From: Psychrobacillus antarcticus
GTDB taxonomy: Bacteria; Bacillota; Bacilli; Bacillales_A; Planococcaceae
DNA: 64,000 bases
Direction of reading: 5' to 3'
Assembly: GCF_029533155.1 (NCBI RefSeq)
Contig: NZ_JAIZDB010000007.1
Coordinates: 39,365 to 103,364 of the forward strand
Position numbers and translations under genes: made by a program. This document shows, piece after piece, positions 35,955-44,884 of the stretch. Numbering within the stretch: the first letter of the stretch is position 1; every line of letters begins with the position of its first letter. The notes under the pieces are model-generated. The model ran no database searches, was not told the origin of the DNA, and saw nothing but the letters and a program-made list of their open reading frames with translations.

Positions 35955-37144
35955 ACTTTGACTTCTCTGAAGAACAGGTACTATTGCGCAAAACCATTAG
36001 GCAATTTGTAGATAATGAAATAATCCCATATATTGCAAAATGGGAATCAGATGGTGCATTTGATCCTGCCATTTGGAAAAGGCTTGCAGACCTTGGGTTG
36101 ATGGGGGTATGTGTACCTGAAAAATATGGTGGAAGTGGAATGGATTATAATTCCCTTGCGATTGTATGTGAGGAATTGGAGCGTGGAGATACAGCCTTTC
36201 GGACAGCAGTTTCAGTTCATACTGGTTTAAATTCCATGACTTTAATGCAGTGGGGATCAGAAGAGCAGAAGACAAAATATTTAATGCCACAGGCTATTGG
36301 TGAAAAGATTGGAGCGTTTGGCTTAACAGAACCGGGCGCAGGTTCAGATGTAGCAGCAATGTCTACAGTAGCGGTGCTTGATGGAGATGACTATGTCCTA
36401 AATGGACAGAAGACATGGATTTCGCTATGCGATGTAGCAGATCATTTTATTGTATTTGCTTATACCGATAAATCCAAGAAGCATCATGGTATTAGTGCGT
36501 TTATCGTCGAGCGTACATTAGAAGGGTTTTCATCTAAAGCTATCAAAGGTAAATATGGCATTAAGTCAGGAAACACAGGGGAACTGTTTTTTGATAATAT
36601 GCGAGTACCCAAGGAGAATCTTCTCGGAAATGAAGGAGAAGGGTTTAAAATTGCTATGTCGGCCCTAGATAATGGGCGATTCACAGTAGCTGCTGGAGCA
36701 GTTGGACTATCGATAGCTTGCCTGGAATCTAGTGTGAAATATAGCAACGAGCGTCAAACATTTGGAAAAGATATTGGAAGGCATCAGCTTGTTCAACAAA
36801 TGATTGCCAAAATGGAAGCTGGACTTCAAATGAGTCGTCTTCTCGTATATCGAGTAGGTGAACTGAAAAATAAAGGCGTGCGCAATACAAGAGAAACATC
36901 TCTTGCTAAATGGCAGGCATGCGATTTTGCCAATAAAGCTGCAGATGATGCAGTGCAAATACATGGAGCATATGGCTACTCCGATGAATACCCAGTAGCT
37001 CGCTATTTGAGAAATTCAAAAGCTCCAGTTATATATGAAGGAACACGAGAGATTCACACAATCATGCAAGCGGAATATGTCCTCGGTTACCGGGAAGATA
37101 AAATACTAAGCAATATGCTGCCGAAGTGGCCATTTGAAGATTAA
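35951..37144 (+). CDS. Acyl-CoA dehydrogenase, glutaryl-CoA dehydrogenase-like
   Basis: A 397-aa flavoprotein. Start is TTG 35951 in TTGA, overlapping the previous stop by 4 bp, after AGAGGTGAG. FAD motif [26 protein letters not shown] and catalytic Glu363 in YEGTREIH are present. Arg84 in [11 protein letters not shown] occupies the place of the substrate-binding arginine of glutaryl-CoA dehydrogenase (GYRSAMSVQ). With the two upstream genes this suggests a route lysine, allysine, aminoadipate, glutaryl-CoA, crotonyl-CoA, but other dicarboxyl or short acyl-CoAs remain possible. Confidence 0.78.
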   Translation: MNFDFSEEQVLLRKTIRQFVDNEIIPYIAKWESDGAFDPAIWKRLADLGLMGVCVPEKYGGSGMDYNSLAIVCEELERGDTAFRTAVSVHTGLNSMTLMQWGSEEQKTKYLMPQAIGEKIGAFGLTEPGAGSDVAAMSTVAVLDGDDYVLNGQKTWISLCDVADHFIVFAYTDKSKKHHGISAFIVERTLEGFSSKAIKGKYGIKSGNTGELFFDNMRVPKENLLGNEGEGFKIAMSALDNGRFTVAAGAVGLSIACLESSVKYSNERQTFGKDIGRHQLVQQMIAKMEAGLQMSRLLVYRVGELKNKGVRNTRETSLAKWQACDFANKAADDAVQIHGAYGYSDEYPVARYLRNSKAPVIYEGTREIHTIMQAEYVLGYREDKILSNMLPKWPFED

Positions 37145-37190
37145 GAATGAGGTTTGTCTCATAAGATGCTTCCGAGCGGAGAAAATTGTA

Positions 37191-37246
37191 AACGCAAGAA
37201 TGTTGTTCACGCAAGTGAATAATATTCTTGCGTTTTGTTTTTACAA
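37191..37246 (+). terminator. Rho-independent terminator of the lysine-type operon
   Basis: Arms CGCAAGAAT...TTCAC / GTGAA...ATTCTTGCG followed by TTTTGTTTTT. Confidence 0.8.
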
Positions 37247-37370
37247 CAAACTTAGGAAATCACTGTGTGCAATAAATGATAATTTCAGAATTTTCTTACC
37301 TTAGATGTAACTTATTCCTTTTTACAAAGTCTAATGGATTAACAAAGATAAAAAGGAAGGGTGATTTATA

Positions 37371-39488
37371 GTGAAAAGTTGGACTATTTCATTAATCATA
37401 TTAGGTTTAGTTGTAAGCGTAGCTAGTATATTCTATGTCACCAAATTATCTGTGACAGCCCAGTCAGTTGTGCTATCGGGTCAAGTTTTTCAAGCATCTT
37501 TTTCTTCCGCTATTGAGAACAATGCATTAGAAAATGGAGATTTGTATGTGGAAGATCAGCAAGGGTACAAGGTAGATGCGAATTATTCGCTCACTTCAAA
37601 CGGCAAATCCATAGAAATTGAGGGCTTGCACGAGGGCTCATACACTTTGCATGTAAAAGACAAACTTGGAATCACAAAAACTAATTTTCCTTTTCGCGTT
37701 TATAAAGAGCTACCAACAGTCCAATCGCAAAAGGAGCTAAAAGCCCATTTTGACATGGTAAAGAAGCTTCAAAACATTCAAAATGAGAATGTTACCCTCA
37801 CGGATACGGCGGAGGAATCAGCAGAATTATCTTCAGACGCTAAAGGTGGTGGAGATCATTCTACGACAAACAATCAAGTGGAGGGGGTAGACGAAGCAGA
37901 TATAGTACAAACAAATGGCACCCATATATACTCCATAACAGAAAATAATATAGCGATTATTAATATAGAAGATCCGACGAAAATGAAAGAAGAAACAAAG
38001 ATTCGGTTTGGTCCGGATTATTATCCAATGCAGCTATTCCTAACCGACAAAACACTAATTGTTTTGGCGCAAAAGAATGTATATCAGACATTACAATATG
38101 ACAAAGGTAGTAATGACGAAGCACGAATGCATATGCCAATAGAGGCTATGACAACTGCACTGTTTTATGACATTTCCAATCCGGAAAACCCGAAATTACA
38201 AAGAGAGGTAGGGACAGAAGGAAATATGGCTGGAGCTAGGCTAACAGCGGGTACACTCTACTATATAACAAATGTCTACCCAAATTTTTGGATGATGGAA
38301 GAACAAAAAGATACAGAGTTACGACCGTACACTTATGATTCAGAAAAAGGGGAAACAGTAGAGCCTTTACCTTACAAGGATCTCTCCATTTTACCAAATT
38401 CCAAGGAAGCGACTTTTAGCATTATCACGGCCTTAGACGTTTCTAATCCGGAGAAAAATGAGGTCGTAACGAAAGGGTACCTCGGCGGAAGTGAGCAATT
38501 ATATATGTCGAAGAATAACTTATATTTAACTTCGAGTGTTTATGAAGAAGGGACTTCAACCAACAAAATGGGGTGGAATCCGGGTTCAATGGATACGGAA
38601 GTGTTCAAATTTGCTTTGGATAAAACAGCAATCCAATTTGTAGCCTCTAATCGATTAAAGGGGCATATTTTAAACCAGTTCTCTATGGATGAATATGTTG
38701 GATATTTCCGAGCAGTGACAACTAAGGGGAATAATTGGAATGACAATGAAGTTTCTGAAAATAACTTATTTATATTAGATGAAGGCATGAATTTAGTAGG
38801 CTCACTCACTGGACTTGCAAAGGACGAGAGAATTTATTCGGCAAGATTCATGGGTGACAAGGCTTATATGGTAACTTTCAAAGAGACAGATCCATTATTC
38901 GTAATCGACGTCGCTACACCTACTTCACCGAAAGTATTAGGCGAATTAAAAATACCAGGCTTTAGTAACTATCTACACCCTTTAGATGAAAACCATCTCA
39001 TTGGGTTCGGCTACGAAACAAGAATTGATACCCAAAGTGGTGGAAAAGAGCCGCTCATCATGACAGAAGGGATGAAAATTTCCTTATTTGATGTAAGTGA
39101 TTTAGCAAATCCAAAAGAAAAAGATACGGAAATAATAGGTGATCAAGGCACTTACTCTCCTGTACAATATGATCATCATGCACTTTTTGAACACAAGGAG
39201 AACCACTTATATGGATTCCCAATCTCCATTTACGAGAAACTATCTGGGAAGGAATATAGTGATTTCAAACAGGACGGAGCATTAATATACGAAATAACAG
39301 TCGAAAAAGGAATTCAAAGAAAAGGGGACCTACTCCGACCTAAAGCTCTTGGGCAAACGTATGAAGAATGGGAGAGCTCGATTCAACGAATGGTCTACGC
39401 AGGAGACACAATATATACAATTGCGATGAAAGAAATTAAAAGTTATAATATCGATACTTATAAACAAACTGGATTAGTAAAGTATTAA
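37371..39488 (+). CDS. Membrane-anchored/secreted beta-propeller domain protein
   Basis: A 705-aa protein. GTG start after GGAAGGG. Residues 7-28 are one signal/anchor helix; residues 30-110 look like an Ig-type SbsA domain (GQVFQASFSSAIE ... GLHEGSYTLHV). From about 170 onward it is the PF09826-type beta-propeller: NNQVEGVDEADIVQTNG is its signature, and repeated blade motifs such as LFLDVSNPENP-like FYDISNPENPKL, ITALDVSNPEK, FVIDVATPTSPK, SLFDVSDLANPK follow. Acts outside the membrane; function unknown. Single gene with its own terminator. Confidence 0.82.
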   Translation: MKSWTISLIILGLVVSVASIFYVTKLSVTAQSVVLSGQVFQASFSSAIENNALENGDLYVEDQQGYKVDANYSLTSNGKSIEIEGLHEGSYTLHVKDKLGITKTNFPFRVYKELPTVQSQKELKAHFDMVKKLQNIQNENVTLTDTAEESAELSSDAKGGGDHSTTNNQVEGVDEADIVQTNGTHIYSITENNIAIINIEDPTKMKEETKIRFGPDYYPMQLFLTDKTLIVLAQKNVYQTLQYDKGSNDEARMHMPIEAMTTALFYDISNPENPKLQREVGTEGNMAGARLTAGTLYYITNVYPNFWMMEEQKDTELRPYTYDSEKGETVEPLPYKDLSILPNSKEATFSIITALDVSNPEKNEVVTKGYLGGSEQLYMSKNNLYLTSSVYEEGTSTNKMGWNPGSMDTEVFKFALDKTAIQFVASNRLKGHILNQFSMDEYVGYFRAVTTKGNNWNDNEVSENNLFILDEGMNLVGSLTGLAKDERIYSARFMGDKAYMVTFKETDPLFVIDVATPTSPKVLGELKIPGFSNYLHPLDENHLIGFGYETRIDTQSGGKEPLIMTEGMKISLFDVSDLANPKEKDTEIIGDQGTYSPVQYDHHALFEHKENHLYGFPISIYEKLSGKEYSDFKQDGALIYEITVEKGIQRKGDLLRPKALGQTYEEWESSIQRMVYAGDTIYTIAMKEIKSYNIDTYKQTGLVKY

Positions 39489-39492
39489 ATCG

Positions 39493-39520
39493 AAAGTGGC
39501 TACCATAGCCACTTTCTTTA
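39493..39520 (+). terminator. Rho-independent terminator
   Basis: Arms AAAGTGGCTA / TAGCCACTTT, then CTTTAGG, right after the beta-propeller gene. Confidence 0.75.
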
Positions 39521-39589
39521 GGTTTAAATATATAAAAATGTCTGGTGAGCGCTTTGTTCTTGGAACTTTAAAGAATGACTAAATAATAC

Positions 39590-39906
39590 TACTGATTTCC
39601 ATTTCAGTGGACGCTTTACAGAAGCGGAATAGCGAACGAAATTGCATCTTCGTGAGCTTCTTCTTTATATAAGAATTTAGCTTTTCTTTAGTTAACAAAA
39701 AGTGCACTAACCTGTTTCTAGAAGTTGTAGAATGGCGACGGACAGAAAAACGCCATAAGATTACCGAAAAAAGAGATGCTAGGTTGGTTGTGACGAAGGT
39801 CACAACCAACCTAGCATCTCTAAAAACTCACACGGTAATCATATAGTAAAACATCTGTCCAAAGCCCTTCGAAAACGATAGAAACAGGTTTTGATATTTA
39901 AAGGGT
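39590..39906. repeat. Composite repeat: fragment of GC-rich element plus long-hairpin copy B
   Basis: 39590-39617 (CTGATTTCCATTTCAGTGGA and onward) matches one end of the GC-rich element seen at 41550 and 58735. 39630-39756 is shared with 61005-61190 (TAGCGAACGAAATTGCATCT; GTGCACTAACCTGTTTCTAG). 39757-39906 is hairpin copy B with perfect 22-bp arms at 39773-39794 and 39799-39820 and loop GAAG, outer stem GATTACCG / CGGTAATC, and the conserved tail. No gene in 39521-39970. Confidence 0.82.
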
Positions 39907-39998
39907 GTTACTTTCTTTATTTTATACCGAACAGTATTTGTCTTTTTACAGTTGGTTCTATAAGATTAGTTTAAATGGAAGAAAGAAGGTGTTCCTCA

Positions 39999-40742
39999 TT
40001 GGCTGCAGATTATGAATTGGTAGTGGAAAGTTGTTTACTTGCGGGGCGCTTAATGATGGAAAGTGGTGCTGAAACGTATCGTACAGAAGATACGATGGAT
40101 CGCATGGCTGTTTCTCAGGAACTTACGCAATCACAAAGCTTTGTTACTCCAACTGGCATCATTTTTAGTGGAAATAAAAGCCTTCCTACAAGATTAGTAC
40201 GAATAAATGCAAGAACGACCGACTTAGGAAAAATTGCCTTAGTAAATAATATATCTAGAAAATTAGCTTTTGGTGATATTACAATTGAAGAAGCATACAA
40301 CGAGCTAAAACAAGTTGAAAATAATCATGAAACTTTTCCTTTTTGGATAAAAGTAGCTGCAGCTGCAATTGCCTCGGGTGCTTTTCTATTATTATTTGGA
40401 GGAAGGATAATGGAGGTACCAACTGCTTTTATCGCTGGTGGTGTAGGGTACGCAATAGCTGACCGGTTAGAAGTTCGTACTAGAGTAAAGTTTTTTGCCG
40501 AGTTTTTGGCGGCCATGCTCGTTACAATCATCGCAACCTTATCAGTTGCTTATGGCTTTGGAATGGAGATAGATAAAATTATTATAGGTTCTGTTATGCC
40601 ACTTGTTCCTGGTTTACTTATTACAAATGCAGTTCGGGATTTAATGGCTGGGCATTTTGTATCAGGTCTTTCAAAGGGCGCGGAAGCTAGTCTTACTGCT
40701 TTTGCGATTGGGGCCGGAGTAGCGCTGATATTATCACTGTAG
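39999..40742 (+). CDS. Threonine/serine exporter, N-terminal subunit (ThrE/YjjP-like, DUF1212)
   Basis: A 247-aa protein starting at TTG 39999 after AGAAGGTG (an ATG at 39975 would include that site). The cytosolic part has ESCLLAGRLMMESGAETYRTEDTM, the ThrE signature, and about five membrane helices follow (AAAAIASGAFLLLFGG, MLVTIIATLSVAYGF). It forms a split ThrE-type exporter with the next gene, 12 bp downstream. Confidence 0.85.
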   Translation: MAADYELVVESCLLAGRLMMESGAETYRTEDTMDRMAVSQELTQSQSFVTPTGIIFSGNKSLPTRLVRINARTTDLGKIALVNNISRKLAFGDITIEEAYNELKQVENNHETFPFWIKVAAAAIASGAFLLLFGGRIMEVPTAFIAGGVGYAIADRLEVRTRVKFFAEFLAAMLVTIIATLSVAYGFGMEIDKIIIGSVMPLVPGLLITNAVRDLMAGHFVSGLSKGAEASLTAFAIGAGVALILSL

Positions 40743-40754
40743 GGAGGATTTCGA

Positions 40755-41204
40755 TTGATATATGTTACGCAAGGAATTTTAAGTTTTATCGCAGCTACTG
40801 CGTTTGGTGTAATATTTAACGCACCGAAAAAATCCCTCTTTTACTGTGGAATGGTAGGAATGATCGGTTGGATTGTTTATATGAATGTAAACCAACTATA
40901 TCAGGACCAGGTGGCTGCTTCATTTGCGGGAGCTTTTACCGTTGCATTCATATCACATATAATGTCTAAAAAATTTAAAATGCCGATGATTATTTTTAGT
41001 GTCTCAGGAATTATTCCATTAGTTCCAGGAGGCTCTGCCTATAATGCTATGCGGAACATTGTGGAAAAAGATTATGTTACAGCGGTTGAGTTTGGCACAC
41101 AAGCCCTACTAATTTCAGGCTCTATTGCAATGGGCTTAGTATTTGCTGAAATCATTACACAGCTATGGGTTAAAGCAATTGTGAAATTAAAAACAAAACC
41201 GTGA
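40755..41204 (+). CDS. Threonine/serine exporter, C-terminal subunit (ThrE/YjjB-like, DUF3815)
   Basis: A 149-aa membrane protein with four to five helices. The motif SGIIPLVPGGSAYNAMRNIV is diagnostic of the ThrE C-terminal half. TTG start after GGGAGG. Together with the preceding gene it makes up the complete ThrE fold. Confidence 0.85.
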   Translation: MIYVTQGILSFIAATAFGVIFNAPKKSLFYCGMVGMIGWIVYMNVNQLYQDQVAASFAGAFTVAFISHIMSKKFKMPMIIFSVSGIIPLVPGGSAYNAMRNIVEKDYVTAVEFGTQALLISGSIAMGLVFAEIITQLWVKAIVKLKTKP

Positions 41205-41240
41205 GCAAAGAGATTTCTTCATTGATCACGGTTTATTAAA
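41196..41240 (+). terminator. Terminator after the exporter pair
   Basis: Arms AAACCGTGA(G)CAA / TTGATCACGGTTT, overlapping the stop codon of the last gene, followed by ATTAAATTT. Confidence 0.65.
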
Positions 41241-41259
41241 TTTCTGGGATAGTGAAATT

Positions 41260-41342
41260 CAACGTAAGCGAGTAAGTGAAGGAGTGGAGCAAGTAAATAC
41301 CAAGTGAACGCAAGTAAACTACTCACGAAAGCGAGTAAATAG
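41260..41342. repeat. 21-bp-phased array 2
   Basis: Four units whose cores GC(A/G)AGTAA start at 41268, 41289, 41310 and 41331: exactly 21 bp apart each time. The core is the complement of the TTACTTGC core found at both edges of array 3. It lies between convergent genes (exporter and cyclic-di-GMP protein). The rest of 41343-41549 shows no gene. Confidence 0.82.
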
Positions 41343-41539
41343 GAAAAAACACTTCACTTCAAGACTTTTTCTAATCAGATATGCACCGCCACATGCTTGG
41401 AGGCGTACATCCCATTAACCTCTGTCGAGAGATGTTAGTAATCAACACTTTTACAATAACTAGAAACTATTTTATATCCTTTATTTATTTATCGTTTTTA
41501 AAATAAGTACCCTCATTTAATTTCATAGTTAATATCTAC

Positions 41540-41640
41540 TCATCTAATTTATTGGAGTGCAAGACGGCGACTCCAGCGGCTCATGGACCGCCCGCGGAAA
41601 GCGTCCGCCTGAAACGGAAATCAGCAGTATTATTAGATAG
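41540..41640 (+). repeat. GC-rich interspersed element (short form)
   Basis: ATTGGAGTGC, GGCGACTCCAGCGG, CCCGCGGAAAGCGTCCGCC and CGGAAATCAGCAGTATTATT in order; the same blocks occur at 58735-58895 and, inverted, at 58345-58502. GGAAAGCGTCCGCC and the flanking TTGGAGT...AATCA ends mark it as one family. No coding capacity. Confidence 0.8.
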
Positions 41641-41699
41641 ATCTTATTCTTCAAAAAAGAGACTGCCCTAGGGACAACCTCCATAAATGATTCATAGCA

Positions 41700-43721
41700 T
41701 TATAACATTTCCTCTACTTCTTCAGCGGAAATCGGAAGGCTCACGTAATAGCCTTGAACTGCATCACAGCCCACTCGTTTAAGTAGTTCATACTGTTCAA
41801 CCGTTTCTACACCTTCAGCAACTACTTGAATATCTAATGATTGTCCAAATTGTACTAAACCTTGAACTAGCTTTTCTAGTTTTTCATGTTTAGTTACAGA
41901 ACTTATGAATGATTTATCTATCTTTAATTTGCCAATTGGAAGCATTTGTAAATATCGCAAAGAGGCGTAACCTGTTCCGAAATCATCTAGTACAAAGACA
42001 ATGCCATCTTGCTGTAGCTTTTGTATTTGCTGAACAATTGATTTTTCCGCCTCTGCTTCGAGTGCAAATTTCTCAGTGAACTCAATTTGGATTAGCTCTG
42101 GAGGGCAGTTGTACTTTTCTAACACTTTTCGAATGGTCTTCACCATGTTTTTATCTCTAAACTCGCGAATAGATGAGTTGAAGCTCACTTTGATAGGCAT
42201 GCCTTTTCGGTGCCAAATCGCGGCTTGTTCGCAAGATTTTTCCAGCATAAACTGACCAATTTCATTGATTAGTCCTGTTTCCTCAGCAATTGGTATTAGT
42301 TCCTCCGGTGATACAGTACCTAAAACACTATCTTCCCATCTTACTAATGCCTCGACGGACGTTATTACACCAGTTTTCACATCTTTTTGAGGCAAGAACA
42401 TGACATGTAAATCATTTTGGTTCAATGCTTCTAGCAATCGCTTTTCAATCTGAATCTTGCGAGAAAGTTTTGAATGGTCGGATTTGGAAAGGGTCGTAAT
42501 CGTACCACCGCCCTCTAATTTAACCTTTTGAATCGTATTAGTAGTAGCTTTTAATAAATGGAGATAAGATTGCTGATCTTCAGGGTATCTAGTAATAGCT
42601 CCACTAATAGTAATTGGAATTATTTTGCTATCTAAGTAAATTGGGTTTTGCTTTAAATAATGGGTGAACCCTTGAATGTACCAATCACTTAATGGCGTTA
42701 CTATTGCAAAATCATCTCTACCAGATCTAGCAATAATAGAATCTTCAAAGTAGATTTTCAGTCGTTTCGTAAACTCATTTAAAATTCTTGCTTCCGATTG
42801 ATCATTGAATATTTCTTTTAATGTATAGAATTGATCGATACTAATGAAAACAAATGAAAATGATTTTTTTTCATCAATATATTCATTTACTACTTCTTCC
42901 AAACGATGTCTGCTTAACAAACCTGTTTCTGTGTCTACATAAGCTATCTGTTCCAGTTTGGTCTGCATCAATTTTTTTTCTGTAATTTCATCTTCCAATA
43001 ATAAAAAGTAAGGTGTATTATTTGGAGTATTGGATACTGGAATGGCTAACATATTTACCCAATAATTAGCACCATCTTTTGTGATTTTTTCAACTGCTCC
43101 TCGAAAGACCTTTCCGTCTCTAAGCCTAGAAATAATCTTGTTACCTATTGCTATATGTTCAGGGGTATCAGGGAGCAACTGCCAAAATGATTTGCCGATA
43201 ATTCGTTTAGGAGTCCATGTACTTTGTTTCAAAAACTTATCGTTCGCATGCATTATTAGCCCTTCACGATCTATATAGACCATCATAAAGGATTCTGATA
43301 ATCCTTTTTTTATAAGCTGAAGCTCATGAAAAGATGATTTTTCCATTGAATCATTTGTATCTGTTTTAATCTGAAAGAATACATAACGCATATCCTGCGA
43401 TTCAAAGGATTTTGCAATTATGGAAGTTTTTATAGCTTTTTTATCTTTCGTATAAAGAACTATGGGACTAACCTCATAAGGGTTTTCTGTATGTAAAATA
43501 ATCTCCCAATTTACCCTTAAATGTCCTTGTGAATAGTCTGTAAGAAGTGGTGAATTTATGTCCTGTACTTCATCAATAGAGTAACCAAATTGTTTTTCTG
43601 CCTCTTGACTCCACCAGACAATCTTGCCTTCATTGTCCGTCATAAAACTTGGTGTTGGCAAGTGGTTAAAAACAGTGTTAATTATGTTTAAAGATTCTTC
43701 ATCTTTGAGAAACATATTCAA
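41700..43721 (-). CDS. PAS-PAS-GGDEF-EAL protein, probable cyclic-di-GMP phosphodiesterase
   Basis: A 673-aa cytosolic signalling protein. Two PAS domains (about 10-120 and 140-255; FMTDNEGKIVWWSQEAEKQFG, YIDREGLIMHANDKFL), a GGDEF domain (260-420) in which the active-site loop is SGRDDF instead of GGDEF, and a full EAL domain (430-670): EALVRWED, QIEFTE, LDDFGTGYASL, KIDKSFI, VAEGVET. The degenerate GGDEF should not make cyclic-di-GMP but may bind GTP; the EAL domain keeps the metal-binding residues. No transmembrane segment. Monocistronic. Confidence 0.87.
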   Translation of the reverse strand: MNMFLKDEESLNIINTVFNHLPTPSFMTDNEGKIVWWSQEAEKQFGYSIDEVQDINSPLLTDYSQGHLRVNWEIILHTENPYEVSPIVLYTKDKKAIKTSIIAKSFESQDMRYVFFQIKTDTNDSMEKSSFHELQLIKKGLSESFMMVYIDREGLIMHANDKFLKQSTWTPKRIIGKSFWQLLPDTPEHIAIGNKIISRLRDGKVFRGAVEKITKDGANYWVNMLAIPVSNTPNNTPYFLLLEDEITEKKLMQTKLEQIAYVDTETGLLSRHRLEEVVNEYIDEKKSFSFVFISIDQFYTLKEIFNDQSEARILNEFTKRLKIYFEDSIIARSGRDDFAIVTPLSDWYIQGFTHYLKQNPIYLDSKIIPITISGAITRYPEDQQSYLHLLKATTNTIQKVKLEGGGTITTLSKSDHSKLSRKIQIEKRLLEALNQNDLHVMFLPQKDVKTGVITSVEALVRWEDSVLGTVSPEELIPIAEETGLINEIGQFMLEKSCEQAAIWHRKGMPIKVSFNSSIREFRDKNMVKTIRKVLEKYNCPPELIQIEFTEKFALEAEAEKSIVQQIQKLQQDGIVFVLDDFGTGYASLRYLQMLPIGKLKIDKSFISSVTKHEKLEKLVQGLVQFGQSLDIQVVAEGVETVEQYELLKRVGCDAVQGYYVSLPISAEEVEEML

Positions 43722-43846
43722 CCTCCCCTTTATTATTCTAGGATTATTATATATAGTTTCAAAAAATTAGTCACTTTTATAATACCATATATTCATTGGT
43801 ATATAAATAGGTGGGTAAAAAGTACTTTTGAAAGTGGTGGATAAAA

Positions 43847-44776
43847 ATGGTAAACGGTGAAAATGTAAGGTCCAAAGGTATATTGCTAATTGTTCTGGGA
43901 TCTATTTTATGGGGAGCAACAGGACCTATGATGGAATGGATTTTAAATAATACTAGACTATCAGTTTCTTTTTTCCTAACGGTTCGCTTAATAACAGCTG
44001 GATTATGTATTTTGTTGTTTCTATTAATAACTGGCAAGCAAATTTTTTTAATTTGGAAAGATATTAGTTGGCTTAAACAATTAATTGTTTTCGGAGTACT
44101 AGGAATGTTGGGTGTCCAATATACATTTGTTGCAGCAATTGAAGCGAGTAATGCTACGATTGCAACATTACTTCAATTTTTAGGACCTGTTTATATTATT
44201 TTATTTTTATCTTGGAAGAACAAAATGTTTCCACCCAAATATCAGGTTATAGGCATTATCGGTACATTAATCGGTTTGTTTTTATTGTTAACGAATGCAA
44301 ATGTTAGTGGATTGTTAATAAGTAGGGAAGCGTTACTTTGGGGCTTGGCTGTAGGAGTAACATTTTCTATCTATACCGTCTATCCAGCTCGGCTGATGAA
44401 AGAATGGGGTGTTCTTGTTATTGTCGGTTGGGGAATGTTAATAGGAGGGGTAGTACTAGCGGTAATTACCCAAATATGGAAAACAGATGAATGGATTCAT
44501 CTTGCAGTCTATCCTATTAACTTAATCGTCATAGTAATTATATTAATTGGAACGATTGCATTTATATTATTTTTGTCGAGTATGAAATACATATCAGCAG
44601 TGGAAACAAGTATACTGTCCAGTATTGAGCCACTAACAGCGATGATTATTTCTGTATTCTGGTTCAATCAAATACTTGGAGTATGGCAATATATTGGAGT
44701 AATTATTATGCTTTTATTTGTCACATGGCTTTCTATTGCAGGAGAAATTAAATGGTTACGTAAAAGAAAAAGATGA
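43847..44776 (+). CDS. EamA/DMT-family transporter
   Basis: A 309-aa protein with ten hydrophobic helices in two EamA repeats (start of the first: GILLIVLGSILWGATGPM; second: LLWGLAVGVTFSIYTVYP). Typical of drug/metabolite transporters that export amino acids or metabolites; substrate unknown. GTGG ribosome site before the ATG, own terminator after. Confidence 0.83.
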   Translation: MVNGENVRSKGILLIVLGSILWGATGPMMEWILNNTRLSVSFFLTVRLITAGLCILLFLLITGKQIFLIWKDISWLKQLIVFGVLGMLGVQYTFVAAIEASNATIATLLQFLGPVYIILFLSWKNKMFPPKYQVIGIIGTLIGLFLLLTNANVSGLLISREALLWGLAVGVTFSIYTVYPARLMKEWGVLVIVGWGMLIGGVVLAVITQIWKTDEWIHLAVYPINLIVIVIILIGTIAFILFLSSMKYISAVETSILSSIEPLTAMIISVFWFNQILGVWQYIGVIIMLLFVTWLSIAGEIKWLRKRKR

Positions 44777-44805
44777 CTTTCTCAATATTAAGTCATCTTT
44801 TTCTA
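44767..44805 (+). terminator. Rho-independent terminator
   Basis: Arms AAAAAGATGACTT / AAGTCATCTTTTT, beginning in the last codons of the transporter. Confidence 0.8.
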
Positions 44806-44884
44806 TGTGTTCAGAAGAGTTTGTGGCATAATAGATTTTAAATGAATTAATTCGAGTGTCGAAGAATCTAGGGGTGTTTTAATC

